Below are positions 35,082-43,040 of a stretch of 64,000 nucleotides of DNA, one piece after another. Origin of the DNA: Roseateles depolymerans (lineage in GTDB: Bacteria; Pseudomonadota; Gammaproteobacteria; Burkholderiales; Burkholderiaceae_C); assembly GCA_003241055.1 (NCBI GenBank), contig QFOD01000004.1:124001-188000 (forward strand), written 5' to 3'. Made by a program: the position numbers and the translations under genes. The notes beneath the pieces are model-generated. The model ran no database searches. It was not told the origin of the DNA and worked only from the letters and a program-made list of their open reading frames with translations. The stretch's first letter is position 1, and each line of letters opens with the position of its first letter.

Positions 35082-36164
35082 ATGAGCGCCCCGGTGGCGG
35101 CCCCGGGGGACGAGGCCGGGGCCAGGCCCGCACGGCGCCTGCGATGGCTGCTGCTGCCGGTGGTGCTGCTGGGGGCGGGTCTTGCGTGGCATTGGTGGGC
35201 CGCGGCGCGGTTTGTCGAGGAGACCGACGACGCCTATGTCGGCGGTGACGTGACACCGTTGGCTGCCAAGGTGTCGGGCTATGTCGTCGAGGCGCCGCTG
35301 CGGGACAACCAGGCCGTGCGCGCCGGTGACCTGCTGGCGCGCCTGGACGACCGCGACTACCGTGCAGCGCTGGCCCGCGCCTACGCGGCGGAAGACGCGC
35401 AGCGGGCCGCGCTGGCCAATCTGGCCGCCCAGTCGGTGAGGCAGCGCAGCGAGATCGAGCGGGTGGCCGCCGATATCGACGCCAGCGCGGCCGAGGCCCA
35501 GCGAGCGGCCGCCGACCACCGCCGCCAGCGCGAGCTCGTCGTGAGTGCGGCGGTGTCGCAGGAGAGCGCCCAGCGCGCCGAGGCCACCGACCGCACCGCC
35601 CAGGCCCAGCTCGTGAAGGCACGGGCGGCGTCGCGGGTCGCGCAGCAGGAGCTGGCGGTCATCGACACCGAGCGCCGGCGCACCGAGGCAGCGCTGGCGC
35701 TGGCGCATGCGGATGTGCAGCTGGCCGAGCTCAATCTGGCCCACACGCAGATCCGGGCGCCCTTCGATGGCGTCGTCGGCAACCGGCGGGTGCGCGTGGG
35801 TCTGTATGCGCAGGTGGGCGCGCCGCTGCTGTCGCTGGTGCCGGCACGCGGCCTGTGGGTGGACGCGAACTTCAAGGAAGACCAGCTGGCCCGCATGCGT
35901 GCCGGCATGCCCGTCACGCTGCGCGTGGATGCCGCGCCGGGCCGCGAATTCCACGGCCGGCTGGCGAGCCTGGCGCCGGCCACCGGCGCGCAGTTCAGCA
36001 TCCTGCCGCCCGAGAACGCGACCGGCAATTTCACGAAGATCGTGCAGCGGGTGCCGGTGCGGGTAGACCTGGACCAGGACGCGGCCACGCTGGGGCTGCT
36101 GCGGCCTGGCCTGTCGGCTGTCGTGCGGGTGGACACCCACGCGGACGACGGAGCGCAGCGGTGA
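35082..36164 (+). CDS. emrA: EmrA-type membrane fusion protein of a drug efflux pump
   Basis: About 360 residues from ATG 35082 (MSAPVAAPGDEAG). One N-terminal membrane helix (WLLLPVVLLGAGLAWHWWAA) anchors it in the inner membrane. A lipoyl-like half follows (TDDAYVGGDVTPLAAKVSGYVVEAPLRDNQAVRAGDLLARLDDRDY). Then come a long alpha-hairpin (residues ~105-210) and the second lipoyl and beta-barrel half (NLAHTQIRAPFDGVVGNRRVRVGLYAQVGAPLLSLVP, then WVDANFKEDQLARMRAGMPVTLRVDA). It links the DHA2 transporter encoded next to an outer-membrane channel that is not in this window. Its stop overlaps the transporter start. Confidence 0.93.
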   Translation: MSAPVAAPGDEAGARPARRLRWLLLPVVLLGAGLAWHWWAAARFVEETDDAYVGGDVTPLAAKVSGYVVEAPLRDNQAVRAGDLLARLDDRDYRAALARAYAAEDAQRAALANLAAQSVRQRSEIERVAADIDASAAEAQRAAADHRRQRELVVSAAVSQESAQRAEATDRTAQAQLVKARAASRVAQQELAVIDTERRRTEAALALAHADVQLAELNLAHTQIRAPFDGVVGNRRVRVGLYAQVGAPLLSLVPARGLWVDANFKEDQLARMRAGMPVTLRVDAAPGREFHGRLASLAPATGAQFSILPPENATGNFTKIVQRVPVRVDLDQDAATLGLLRPGLSAVVRVDTHADDGAQR

Positions 36165-37720
36165 ACTGGCGCAGCGCCGGGATCGTGCCGGTGGAGTCGC
36201 TCAGCACCCGCCAGAAGGTGCTGGCCTTTGCGACGATGTGCCTGGGCATGTTCATGGCGCTGCTCGACATCCAGATCGTCTCGGCATCGCTGCACGACAT
36301 CGGCGGCGGCCTGTCGGCCGGCGCCGACGACACCACCTGGGTGCAGACGAGCTATCTCATCGCCGAGATCATCGTGATTCCTCTGTCGGGCTGGCTGGCC
36401 AGCGTGATGTCGACGCGCTGGCTGTTCTCGGCATCGGCCCTGGGCTTCACGGTCGCCAGCCTGCTGTGCGGGCTGGCCTGGAACATCCAGAGCATGATCG
36501 CGTTCCGCGCGCTGCAGGGGCTGCTGGGCGCCTCCATGATCCCGCTGGTGTTCACCACGGCCTTCATGTACTTCGGCGGCCGGCAGCGGGTGGTGGCGGC
36601 GTCCACCATCGGCGCGATCGCCTCCATCGCACCGACGCTCGGGCCGGTCATCGGGGGCTGGATCACCGATGTGTCGTCCTGGCACTGGCTGTTCTACATC
36701 AACCTGCTGCCCGGCCTGGCCGTGACGGTGCTGGTGCCGTTGCTGGTGCGGGTGGACCGATCCAACCCCGCGCTGCTGCGCGGCGCAGACTATCTGGCCA
36801 TGGTGCTGCTGGCCGTGTTCCTGGGTTGCCTTGAATACACGCTTGAGGAGGGGCCGCGCTGGAACTGGTGGAGCGACACCACGATCTGCGCCACCGCCTG
36901 GGCCTCGGCGCTGGCCGGTGCGGGCTTCGTGTGGCGCAGCCTGTGGGGGCGCCAGCCGGTGGTGGACCTGCGGGCCCTGCGCGACCGCAACTTCGGCCTG
37001 GGCTGCCTGTTCTCGTTCATCTCCGGCGTGGGCATCTTCGCCACCATCTACCTGACGCCGCTCTTCCTCGGCCGCGTGCGCGGCTACAGCGCCACCGACA
37101 TCGGCCTGGCGGTGTTCTCGACCGGCGTGTTCCAGATTGCGACCATTCCGCTCTATGCGCTGCTGGCCAACCGCTGGGACCTGCGCTGGGTGCTGATGCT
37201 CGGGCTGGCGCTGTTCGGCCTGTCGATGCTGGAGTTCGCGCCCATCACACACGACTGGGGGGCCGACCAGCTGCTGCTGCCGCAGGCCTTGCGCGGCATG
37301 GCCCAGCAGCTGAGCGTGCCGCCCATCGTCACGCTGGCACTCGGGGCGCTGCCGCCGCAGCGGCTGAAGCTGGCCTCGGGGCTCTTCAACCTGATGCGCA
37401 ATCTGGGCGGGGCGATAGGCATCGCGGTGTGCGCGACGCTGCTCAACGATCGCACCAACCTGCACTTCCAGCGGCTCGCAGAACACCTGACCCCCGCGCA
37501 GGAGCAGGTCGGCGAACTGCTGGCCGCCGCGCCGGTAGGGGGTGAGGCCCAGGCACTGCGCCAGCTGTGGCAGTTGGCCTTCCGCGAGGCGCAGACACTC
37601 AGCTACGCCGATGTGTTCCTGGTGATCGGCGCCTGTTTTGCCCTGGCCGTGCTGGTGGTGCCGCTGCTGAAGAAGGTGGGCGCGCCGACGGCGGCCCGGG
37701 CGGCGGCCGAGTCCCATTGA
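36161..37720 (+). CDS. emrB: EmrB/QacA-type (DHA2) drug:proton antiporter
   Basis: About 519 residues with 14 predicted membrane segments. The GTG start at 36161 overlaps the emrA stop (GTGA) and has GGAG seven bases upstream. MFS motifs: FMALLDIQIVSASLHDIGGGL (motif D1, with the conserved Asp), WVQTSYLIAEIIVIPLSGWLASVMSTRWLF (motif A) and RALQGLLGASMIPLVFTTAF, with GPVIGGWITDVSSWHWLFYINL as motif C. It pumps hydrophobic drugs or toxic acids out with EmrA and an outer-membrane partner. A terminator for the facing gene lies 70 bases downstream. Confidence 0.94.
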   Translation: MNWRSAGIVPVESLSTRQKVLAFATMCLGMFMALLDIQIVSASLHDIGGGLSAGADDTTWVQTSYLIAEIIVIPLSGWLASVMSTRWLFSASALGFTVASLLCGLAWNIQSMIAFRALQGLLGASMIPLVFTTAFMYFGGRQRVVAASTIGAIASIAPTLGPVIGGWITDVSSWHWLFYINLLPGLAVTVLVPLLVRVDRSNPALLRGADYLAMVLLAVFLGCLEYTLEEGPRWNWWSDTTICATAWASALAGAGFVWRSLWGRQPVVDLRALRDRNFGLGCLFSFISGVGIFATIYLTPLFLGRVRGYSATDIGLAVFSTGVFQIATIPLYALLANRWDLRWVLMLGLALFGLSMLEFAPITHDWGADQLLLPQALRGMAQQLSVPPIVTLALGALPPQRLKLASGLFNLMRNLGGAIGIAVCATLLNDRTNLHFQRLAEHLTPAQEQVGELLAAAPVGGEAQALRQLWQLAFREAQTLSYADVFLVIGACFALAVLVVPLLKKVGAPTAARAAAESH

Positions 37721-37788
37721 GGGGCGAGGGGCACGGCGCCATGCGACGCCCGCGCCCCCTCAGTGCGGCCAGCTGTACCTGCGCACGC

Positions 37789-37821
37789 AAAAAACACCCG
37801 GCGGCTGGCGGCCGCCGGGTG
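37789..37821 (-). terminator. Rho-independent terminator of the LexA-box small gene
   Basis: An 11-bp perfect stem, CACCCGGCGGC (37795) with GCCGCCGGGTG (37811), and a 5-base loop. On the minus strand six Ts follow it (A-run 37789-37794). It lies 52 bases beyond the stop of the minus-strand small gene and is oriented for it, not for emrB. Confidence 0.9.
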
Positions 37822-37873
37822 AACATCCAGAGACAGACTCTGGCAACTGCAAGCGTGATCGTGCGGCGCGATG

Positions 37874-38152
37874 TCAGTGCATGGCGACGGCCGACGCGGT
37901 CGCTGTATCGGCAACTTCGCCATCCCAGCCCGTGTCATCCGTGGCCGCCTGGAGGCGGCTGGCTGCATCGAAGGCGTCGATGCGGGCCCGGTTGAACAAG
38001 GGGTCCGCCTGGATGCGCCGACGGGCCTGCCGGATCGCGAACCGGAACTGCGGCGAGCCGGTCTCGAAGGCCTCCAGGTAATGCCAGTGCCGTTCGGGAA
38101 AGCAGCGCCACCAGCGCAGGATGCTGTCGGGGTCCATCAAGTTCAGCTGCAT
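37874..38152 (-). CDS. Small protein under a LexA box, unrecognised family
   Basis: A 92-residue protein, MQLNLMDPDSILRWWRCFPER, with GAGGTGA upstream of the ATG at 38152. It is compact, aromatic and basic in the first 60 residues (PERHWHYLEAFETGSPQFRFAIRQARRRIQADPLF), then acidic and low-complexity. It has no signal or membrane segment. A perfect CTGT-N8-ACAG LexA site lies 43 bases upstream and a strong terminator follows, so it is a monocistronic, probably DNA-damage-induced gene. I know no function; small SOS proteins often modulate RecA, polymerases or division. Confidence 0.8.
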   Translation of the reverse strand: MQLNLMDPDSILRWWRCFPERHWHYLEAFETGSPQFRFAIRQARRRIQADPLFNRARIDAFDAASRLQAATDDTGWDGEVADTATASAVAMH

Positions 38153-38194
38153 CGCATCACCTCGCTACCGGAGATCGGGAGGAAGTGCATGATA

Positions 38195-38210
38195 CTGTAT
38201 AAATAAACAG
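38195..38210. promoter_or_regulatory. LexA (SOS) box
   Basis: CTGTATAAATAAACAG is a perfect CTGT-N8-ACAG site with an AT-only spacer, extended by TA on the left and GC on the right, very close to the classical gamma/beta-proteobacterial LexA consensus. It overlaps the expected promoter of the 92-residue gene on the minus strand. No gene starts nearby on the plus strand. Confidence 0.85.
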
Positions 38211-38605
38211 CATTCGAGATGCTGAGGGCGAACTGCCTGTTTCTTGTGCAGCTCGACCGCCGCTGATGCCGGACAGGCACTTGCCGCGCCGGCCCCCGGC
38301 TTGTCCACAAGCTTGTCCACCTGAGGCGGGGACAAGCCGTCGGCGTATCCGTGGTCGATGAACGCGCGGAGGTCGCAGTTTGGGACGACGGGACAGGCGT
38401 CGGCCCGAGGCCGGTGGCTTTCGCGTCGTGCTGGCGTGGCCCGTCCGCATGGAGAGCTAGCTCTGGCGCGCTTCGCTGGCAGCGTCCGGTGTGCGAGACA
38501 GCGTCAGCCTGCGGTGCATTGCGCGTCGAGCGGGCCGGCGCCGCGGATCAGGCGCCGCGTGAGGTTGCTGGCGTGCTGCGGTGAAGCGGGGCGGCCCGTG
38601 TGATG
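38211..38605. other. Intergenic stretch with TTGTCCAC repeats
   Basis: 395 bases without a supported gene. At 38297-38339 there is a 10-bp inverted repeat, CGGCTTGTCC (38297) with GGACAAGCCG (38330). Within it lie two direct copies of TTGTCCAC (38301 and 38313). The copies look like GC-rich DnaA boxes, but two copies with no AT-rich element do not make an origin. The rest shows nothing notable. Confidence 0.5.
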
Positions 38606-39427
38606 TCAGTTCGCCTTGATCTTCGGGCGGCCAACCAGAATGCTCCAGTCGTCGAGGCCATGGAACCTGGCCTTGTCGAAGCTGAATGCCACCCCTTTGA
38701 TGTCGCCGTTCGCGTCCGCGTAGAAGCGGATCCGCCCGCGCCCGACGCCTTTCTGATTGGGGCTGGCAATGCTGCCCCGCTCCTTGCCTCTGGCCTCGTT
38801 GGCATCACGCAGCGCAGCATCGCTGACGAAGCGCGTGTCGTCGCGGCTCTTGGCTTCCTGTGAGGTGTCGATGATCCAGACCTCGTACTGGTCCAGGCCG
38901 TCAACGATGGGCTTGCGGGGCTTCGCGAGCCTGACCGGCTCGGAGTCGATGAACAGCATGTGGCCTGGCAGCGTGTGGTCGCCGGCGTTCATGTATAGCC
39001 AGACCGCGACATCCCCCGGCTTCAGGTCGGAGGCCCTCCACACCCTCGTGAATGCCTCCTCCCGCTCGACGCTGGGATGCCAATCGCGGATGCTGTGGCT
39101 GTTCTTGAACGTCTTCGAGCGGAGCTGCTCCACGACCCCCGAGTTCGCGCGGCGGAACATGTCCTCCACGAAGCGGCTGCAGTCCGTCGCGACGACGTAT
39201 TCGCTGGCCAGCAAATCGCCCGGCATCCGGGTGTACGGATTGCGGTTCGAGTAGGCGTTGTTCTCCGGCCGGGTGTTGGCCACGAAGTCGCGCGCGATCT
39301 GGAGGTGCCGGGGCACTGCTGCATCTTCTGCGGCTGACCAGGGGGCTCCCAGGCCCAGCAGCGCTGTGGCGACGAAGGTTTTCAGCCGCAGGACGACGCG
39401 GGTGCCGCCCGGGATCTTCTGATTCAA
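38606..39427 (-). CDS. Secreted NlpC/papain-like cysteine hydrolase, putative
   Basis: About 273 residues from a TTG at 39427, which has GGGAGA seven bases upstream; an ATG at 39478 would add 17 residues with a poorer ribosome site. The N-terminus carries a signal peptide (LRLKTFVATALLGLGAPWSAAE). A probable catalytic cysteine is in VVATDCSRFVEDMFRRA, and a matching histidine in AGDHTLPGHMLFIDSEP, after LKPGDVAVWLYMN. The Cys-...-GD-...-His layout is that of NlpC/P60-like peptidases, but I cannot place the subfamily. It is likely periplasmic or secreted. It stands alone, without operon partners. Confidence 0.65.
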   Translation of the reverse strand: MNQKIPGGTRVVLRLKTFVATALLGLGAPWSAAEDAAVPRHLQIARDFVANTRPENNAYSNRNPYTRMPGDLLASEYVVATDCSRFVEDMFRRANSGVVEQLRSKTFKNSHSIRDWHPSVEREEAFTRVWRASDLKPGDVAVWLYMNAGDHTLPGHMLFIDSEPVRLAKPRKPIVDGLDQYEVWIIDTSQEAKSRDDTRFVSDAALRDANEARGKERGSIASPNQKGVGRGRIRFYADANGDIKGVAFSFDKARFHGLDDWSILVGRPKIKAN

Positions 39428-39715
39428 GGTCTTCTCCCTGTGACCGCCATAGGGTACGGGATAGGCTGCGGACACCATGCAGGCCCACCCCGGCAGTCGG
39501 CTGAGGTGAAGGCAGCCGCCGTGAGGCCGGCACAAGGCTCGCCTGGACGACGCTCGGCGGATGAGGTGGACGCAGGACCGGCGGAACGGATATTCGAACC
39601 GCCCGGGGGCTGCCCCGGCGCGGCGTTGGCGAGGCCTGCGCGCCTTCTGTGCAAGCAAACGGTGCGCGTCTGCGGACAGGCCGTCGGCCTGGGCGGCTCA
39701 AATAGCCTGGCAGGT

Positions 39716-39803
39716 TGGCGGAAGCTGTGAGATTCGAACTCACGGGCCGTTACCGGCCGGCGGTTTTCAAGACCGCTGGGTTAAACCACTCCCCCAAGCT
39801 TCC
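39716..39803 (-). tRNA. tRNA-Ser (anticodon UGA)
   Basis: On the minus strand the cloverleaf is complete: acceptor GGAAGCT/AGCTTCC, D stem GGG/CCC, anticodon stem GCGGT/ACCGC with loop CTTGAAA (anticodon TGA, reading UCA codons), a long class-II variable arm, and T arm GTGAG-TTCGAAT-CTCAC. A discriminator G and an encoded CCA follow. The long variable arm confirms serine. Confidence 0.97.
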
Positions 39804-39821
39804 TGGGCTGGGGCCGCGATT

Positions 39822-40664
39822 CTAGTGGCCCTTTGAGCCGTGGCGTCCGGGGCGCTGTGCCTGTTCGCATTCGACCTGGATGATCTCGCGCGCCAGGCCG
39901 TCCACGCGGGCGGCCGTGAGGCGGCCGCCCCAGACGCAGCCGGTGTCCAGCCCCAGCAGGCGAGGGCGGTCCAGCAGACCCAGGGTGGACCAGTGGCCGA
40001 AGGCGATGGGCGTGTCCTGGGTGCGTCGGCCCGGCGCCTCGAACCAGGGCATGAAGCCGGCGGGGGCGGTGCCGGCGCCGTCCTTGGTCTTGAAGTCCAG
40101 CGTGCCGTCGGCACTGCAAAAGCGCAGCCGGGTGAAGGTGTTGACCGCGAAGCGCAGGCGGGCGTCGCGGGGCAGATCGTCGCGCCACCGGGTGGGCTCG
40201 TTGCCGTACATCACGCGCAGGAAGTCGATGTAGTCCGGCGCCTGCAACACGGCTTCGACCTCGGCGGCTGCGGCCAGGGCCTGGCTGCGGTCCCACTGCG
40301 GGATGACGCCGGCATGCACCATCAGCCAGCCCTGCTCGTAGATGGCCAGGCGCTGGTGGCGCAGCCAGTCGAGCAACTCGGCGCGGTCGGGCGCGGCGAA
40401 GATCTCGTCCAGCGTGTCGCTGCTGCTGGGGGCGCGGATGCCGTGGGCGGCGGCTACCAGGTGCAGGTCGTGATTGCCGAGCAGGCAGGTGGCCGCCGAG
40501 CCGAGGGCCCGCAGCCGGCGCAGTGTTGCCAGCGACGCCGGACCGCGGTTGACCAGGTCGCCCAGCAGCCACAGGCGGTCACGGGAGGGCGAGAAATCCA
40601 CGCGCTGAAGCAGGCGCTCCAGCGCGTCGCAGCAGCCCTGCACATCGCCAATCAGGTAGTTCAT
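39822..40664 (-). CDS. apaH: Bis(5'-nucleosyl)-tetraphosphatase, symmetrical
   Basis: About 280 residues from ATG 40664 (MNYLIGDVQGCCDALERLL). The enzyme cleaves diadenosine tetraphosphate into two ADP and also removes Np4-type RNA caps. The metallophosphatase motifs are GDVQGC (Asp..Gln/His), LGDLVNRGPAS, LLGNHDLHLVA and MVHAGVIPQWD, with the final FGHWSTLG and GLDTGCVWGGRL. Length is normal. It starts about 175 bases from the divergent CorC-type gene and ends 18 bases from the tRNA-Ser gene. Confidence 0.95.
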   Translation of the reverse strand: MNYLIGDVQGCCDALERLLQRVDFSPSRDRLWLLGDLVNRGPASLATLRRLRALGSAATCLLGNHDLHLVAAAHGIRAPSSSDTLDEIFAAPDRAELLDWLRHQRLAIYEQGWLMVHAGVIPQWDRSQALAAAAEVEAVLQAPDYIDFLRVMYGNEPTRWRDDLPRDARLRFAVNTFTRLRFCSADGTLDFKTKDGAGTAPAGFMPWFEAPGRRTQDTPIAFGHWSTLGLLDRPRLLGLDTGCVWGGRLTAARVDGLAREIIQVECEQAQRPGRHGSKGH

Positions 40665-40839
40665 TCGCTCTCGGCGTGATTGTTCTGGCGCGCACCATAC
40701 CAAGCCGGGCCTGGAGGTGAACGGCTGGTGGAAGCTGGGGTCAGCTCTTGTCTGGGGAATGCGCGATGGGCGGGGTCACGGGCATCTGCTAGGCTCGCGG
40801 GCTTCGTTTTACCCCTGCGCCGACTCGGGTTATCCCGGC

Positions 40840-42153
40840 ATGGCGCTTTCAATGGACACCGCACTCGTTCTCTTTCTGATTCTCCTGAATGGCCTGTTCG
40901 CAATGTCGGAGATGGCGTTGACCGCCAGCCGCAAGGCGAGGTTGCAGGTGATGGTGGAAAGCGGGGAGGGCGGCGCGCAGGCCGCCATGGACCTGCACGA
41001 GAACCCGACCAAGTTCCTGTCCACGGTGCAGATCGGCATCACCGGAATCGGCGTGCTGAACGGCATCGTCGGCGATGCAGCGTTCTCCGGGCCGTTGTCG
41101 CAATGGTTGACGCAGACCTTCGGCCTGGCCCCGCATGCCACCGACATCGCGGCCACGGCGCTGGTGGTGGTGCTGATCACGCTGCTGACCATCGTGTTCG
41201 GCGAGCTGGTGCCCAAGCGCATCGGCCAGCTCTACCCGGAGACGGTGGCCCGCCTGGTGGCGCCGGCGATGAACTTCGTGTCCGTGGCCGCTCGCCCGCT
41301 GGTGAAGCTGCTGAGTGTCTCCACCGAGGCCACGCTGGGCTTGCTGGGCCTGCGCGACAAGGCGCAGCGCGGCGTGACCGAGGAAGAGATCGCTGCCAGC
41401 CTGGAAGAGGGCCTGGACGCCGGCGTCATCGAGGAGCACGAGCACCAGATGGTGCGCAATGTGTTCCGTCTTGATGAGCGCCAGATCGGCTCCATGATGA
41501 TTCCGCGGGCAGAAATCGCCTGGCTGGACGCCGAGGCCAAGCCGGCCGAGGTGCTGGCGGTGCTGCGCGCGCATGGTTTTTCGCGCTACCCGGTGTGTCG
41601 CGGCGGCCTCGGCGATGTGCTGGGTGTGGCATCGGCGCCGGCGCTGCTGGCGCGTCTGCTGGAAGGGCAGCCGCTGGACCTGACGGTGGACCTCGAGGCG
41701 CCGCTGTATGTGCCCGAGACGCTGTCGGGCATGGAGCTGCTGGATCATTTCCGCGGCTCGGACGCGCCGCTGGTGTTTGTCGTGGATGAATACGGCGAGG
41801 TGCAGGGCGTGATCGCGCTGCGTGATGTGTTGGAAGCCATTGCGGGCGAGTTCAACGCGCCCAGCGATGGTGAGGCCTGGGCGGTTCGACGCGAGGACGG
41901 GAGCTGGCTGATCGACGGCCTGATTCCGGTCCAGGAGCTGAAGGACCGCCTGGCCCTGAAGGAACTGCCCGAGGAGGATCGTGGGCGCTACAACACCCTG
42001 GCCGGCATGATCATGCTGCTGCTGGGGCGCTTGCCGCGCACGGCCGATGTGGCGGAATGGGACGCGTGGAGATTCGAGGTCGTGGACCTCGATGGCAAGC
42101 GTGTGGACAAAGTGCTGGTCAGCCGGCTGACCGAACCTGGAGATAAGACATGA
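40840..42153 (+). CDS. CNNM/CorC-family (hemolysin-like) transport protein
   Basis: About 437 residues from ATG 40840; MDTALVLF twelve bases later is the alternative start. The N-terminal DUF21/CNNM domain (residues ~1-185) has about four membrane segments, beginning LVLFLILLNGLFAMSEMALTASRKARLQ and ending IVFGELVPKRIGQLYPE. A CBS pair follows (~210-340: MIPRAEIAWLDAEAKPAEVL and LVFVVDEYGEVQGVIALRDVLEAI). The C-terminal CorC_HlyC domain is EDGSWLIDGLIPVQELKDRL ... WDAWRFEVVDLDGKRVDKVLV. Such proteins act in magnesium/cobalt efflux or related ion transport. The stop overlaps the sapC start, so they are translationally coupled. Confidence 0.93.
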   Translation: MALSMDTALVLFLILLNGLFAMSEMALTASRKARLQVMVESGEGGAQAAMDLHENPTKFLSTVQIGITGIGVLNGIVGDAAFSGPLSQWLTQTFGLAPHATDIAATALVVVLITLLTIVFGELVPKRIGQLYPETVARLVAPAMNFVSVAARPLVKLLSVSTEATLGLLGLRDKAQRGVTEEEIAASLEEGLDAGVIEEHEHQMVRNVFRLDERQIGSMMIPRAEIAWLDAEAKPAEVLAVLRAHGFSRYPVCRGGLGDVLGVASAPALLARLLEGQPLDLTVDLEAPLYVPETLSGMELLDHFRGSDAPLVFVVDEYGEVQGVIALRDVLEAIAGEFNAPSDGEAWAVRREDGSWLIDGLIPVQELKDRLALKELPEEDRGRYNTLAGMIMLLLGRLPRTADVAEWDAWRFEVVDLDGKRVDKVLVSRLTEPGDKT

Positions 42154-42887
42154 GCAACCCCCCGATGTATGGCGAACTGCTGCCGCTGGACCGCGAGGTG
42201 CACAAGAACCTGAAGCTGGACACGACGATGTCCGTGCTGCCGCAGACCGCCGTGCAGAACTCGGTGTTCCTGGCCGCCGTCGAGTTTGGTGACGCCTGCA
42301 AGGAATTCCCCATCGTGTTCGTGCGCGTGAGCACGCCGGCTGCCAACGAGAAGCCCGAAGTGGCGCCGCTGGCCGTGCTGGGCCTGCGCCAGGGCTCCAA
42401 CGTGTTCCTGGACGGCGACAAGTGGGCGGGCAACTATGTGCCGGCCTACATCCGCCGCTACCCGTTCGCGATGGCCCGCCTGGATGGCGACCAGAACAGC
42501 ATCGCGGTGTGCTTCGACCACAAGTGGGCGGGCTTCAACACCGAGACGGGCGAAGCTCTGTTCAAGGATGGCGAGGCCACCGAGTTCCTGCAGAACGCAC
42601 GCGGCTTCCTGGAGAACTTCGAGCAGGAGTCCGAGCGCACCCGCCTGATCTGCAAGCTACTGGTTGAGCTGGACCTGCTGCAGGACATGCGCTTCGAGGC
42701 CACGCTGCCCGATGGCGAGAAGATCGACGTCGAAGGCTTCCTGGCGCTGGACGAGAAGAAGTACGCCGAGCTGCCGGACGACAAGGTGCTGCACCTGCAC
42801 CGAAACGGCCTGATCGCGCTGCTGGAGATGCATCGCCTGTCGCTGAGCAACATGAACCGCCTGGTGAACAAGTACATCAAGGCCTAA
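42150..42887 (+). CDS. SapC-family protein
   Basis: A 245-residue cytosolic protein starting at an ATG that overlaps the stop of the CorC-type gene (ATGA). Family features are YGELLPLDREVHKNLKL, EFPIVFVRV, APLAVLGLRQGSNVFLDGDKWAGNYVPAYIRRYPFAMAR and the C-terminal LIALLEMHRLSLSNMNRLVNKY. SapC was named for an S-layer-linked protein in Campylobacter, but its biochemical role is unclear. Tight coupling to an ion-transport-type protein here is unexplained. A terminator follows 20 bases downstream. Confidence 0.9.
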   Translation: MSNPPMYGELLPLDREVHKNLKLDTTMSVLPQTAVQNSVFLAAVEFGDACKEFPIVFVRVSTPAANEKPEVAPLAVLGLRQGSNVFLDGDKWAGNYVPAYIRRYPFAMARLDGDQNSIAVCFDHKWAGFNTETGEALFKDGEATEFLQNARGFLENFEQESERTRLICKLLVELDLLQDMRFEATLPDGEKIDVEGFLALDEKKYAELPDDKVLHLHRNGLIALLEMHRLSLSNMNRLVNKYIKA

Positions 42888-42906
42888 CCGCGCCGTGTAG
42901 GACAAG

Positions 42907-42933
42907 CACGCGGCAGTTCGCTGCCGTGTGTTT
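42907..42933 (+). terminator. Terminator of the CorC-sapC operon
   Basis: A 10-bp stem (CACGCGGCAG at 42907 with CTGCCGTGTG at 42921, one G-U pair), a very stable TTCG tetraloop and a short TTT run. It lies 20 bases after the sapC stop. Confidence 0.82.
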
Positions 42934-43040
42934 GCCCAAGGCCTCAGATGTAATGCTTTGTGTGGCCTGCCCTTGTGCCCAAAGTGCCTGCCTAGACTGC
43001 ATTCACGCACCCGACAGGGTGAGCAGCACAAAGCGTTGGG

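Noticed and set aside
38297..38339. A replication origin
   Set aside because: Only two DnaA-like boxes, no AT-rich unwinding region and no dnaA, parAB or gidA nearby.
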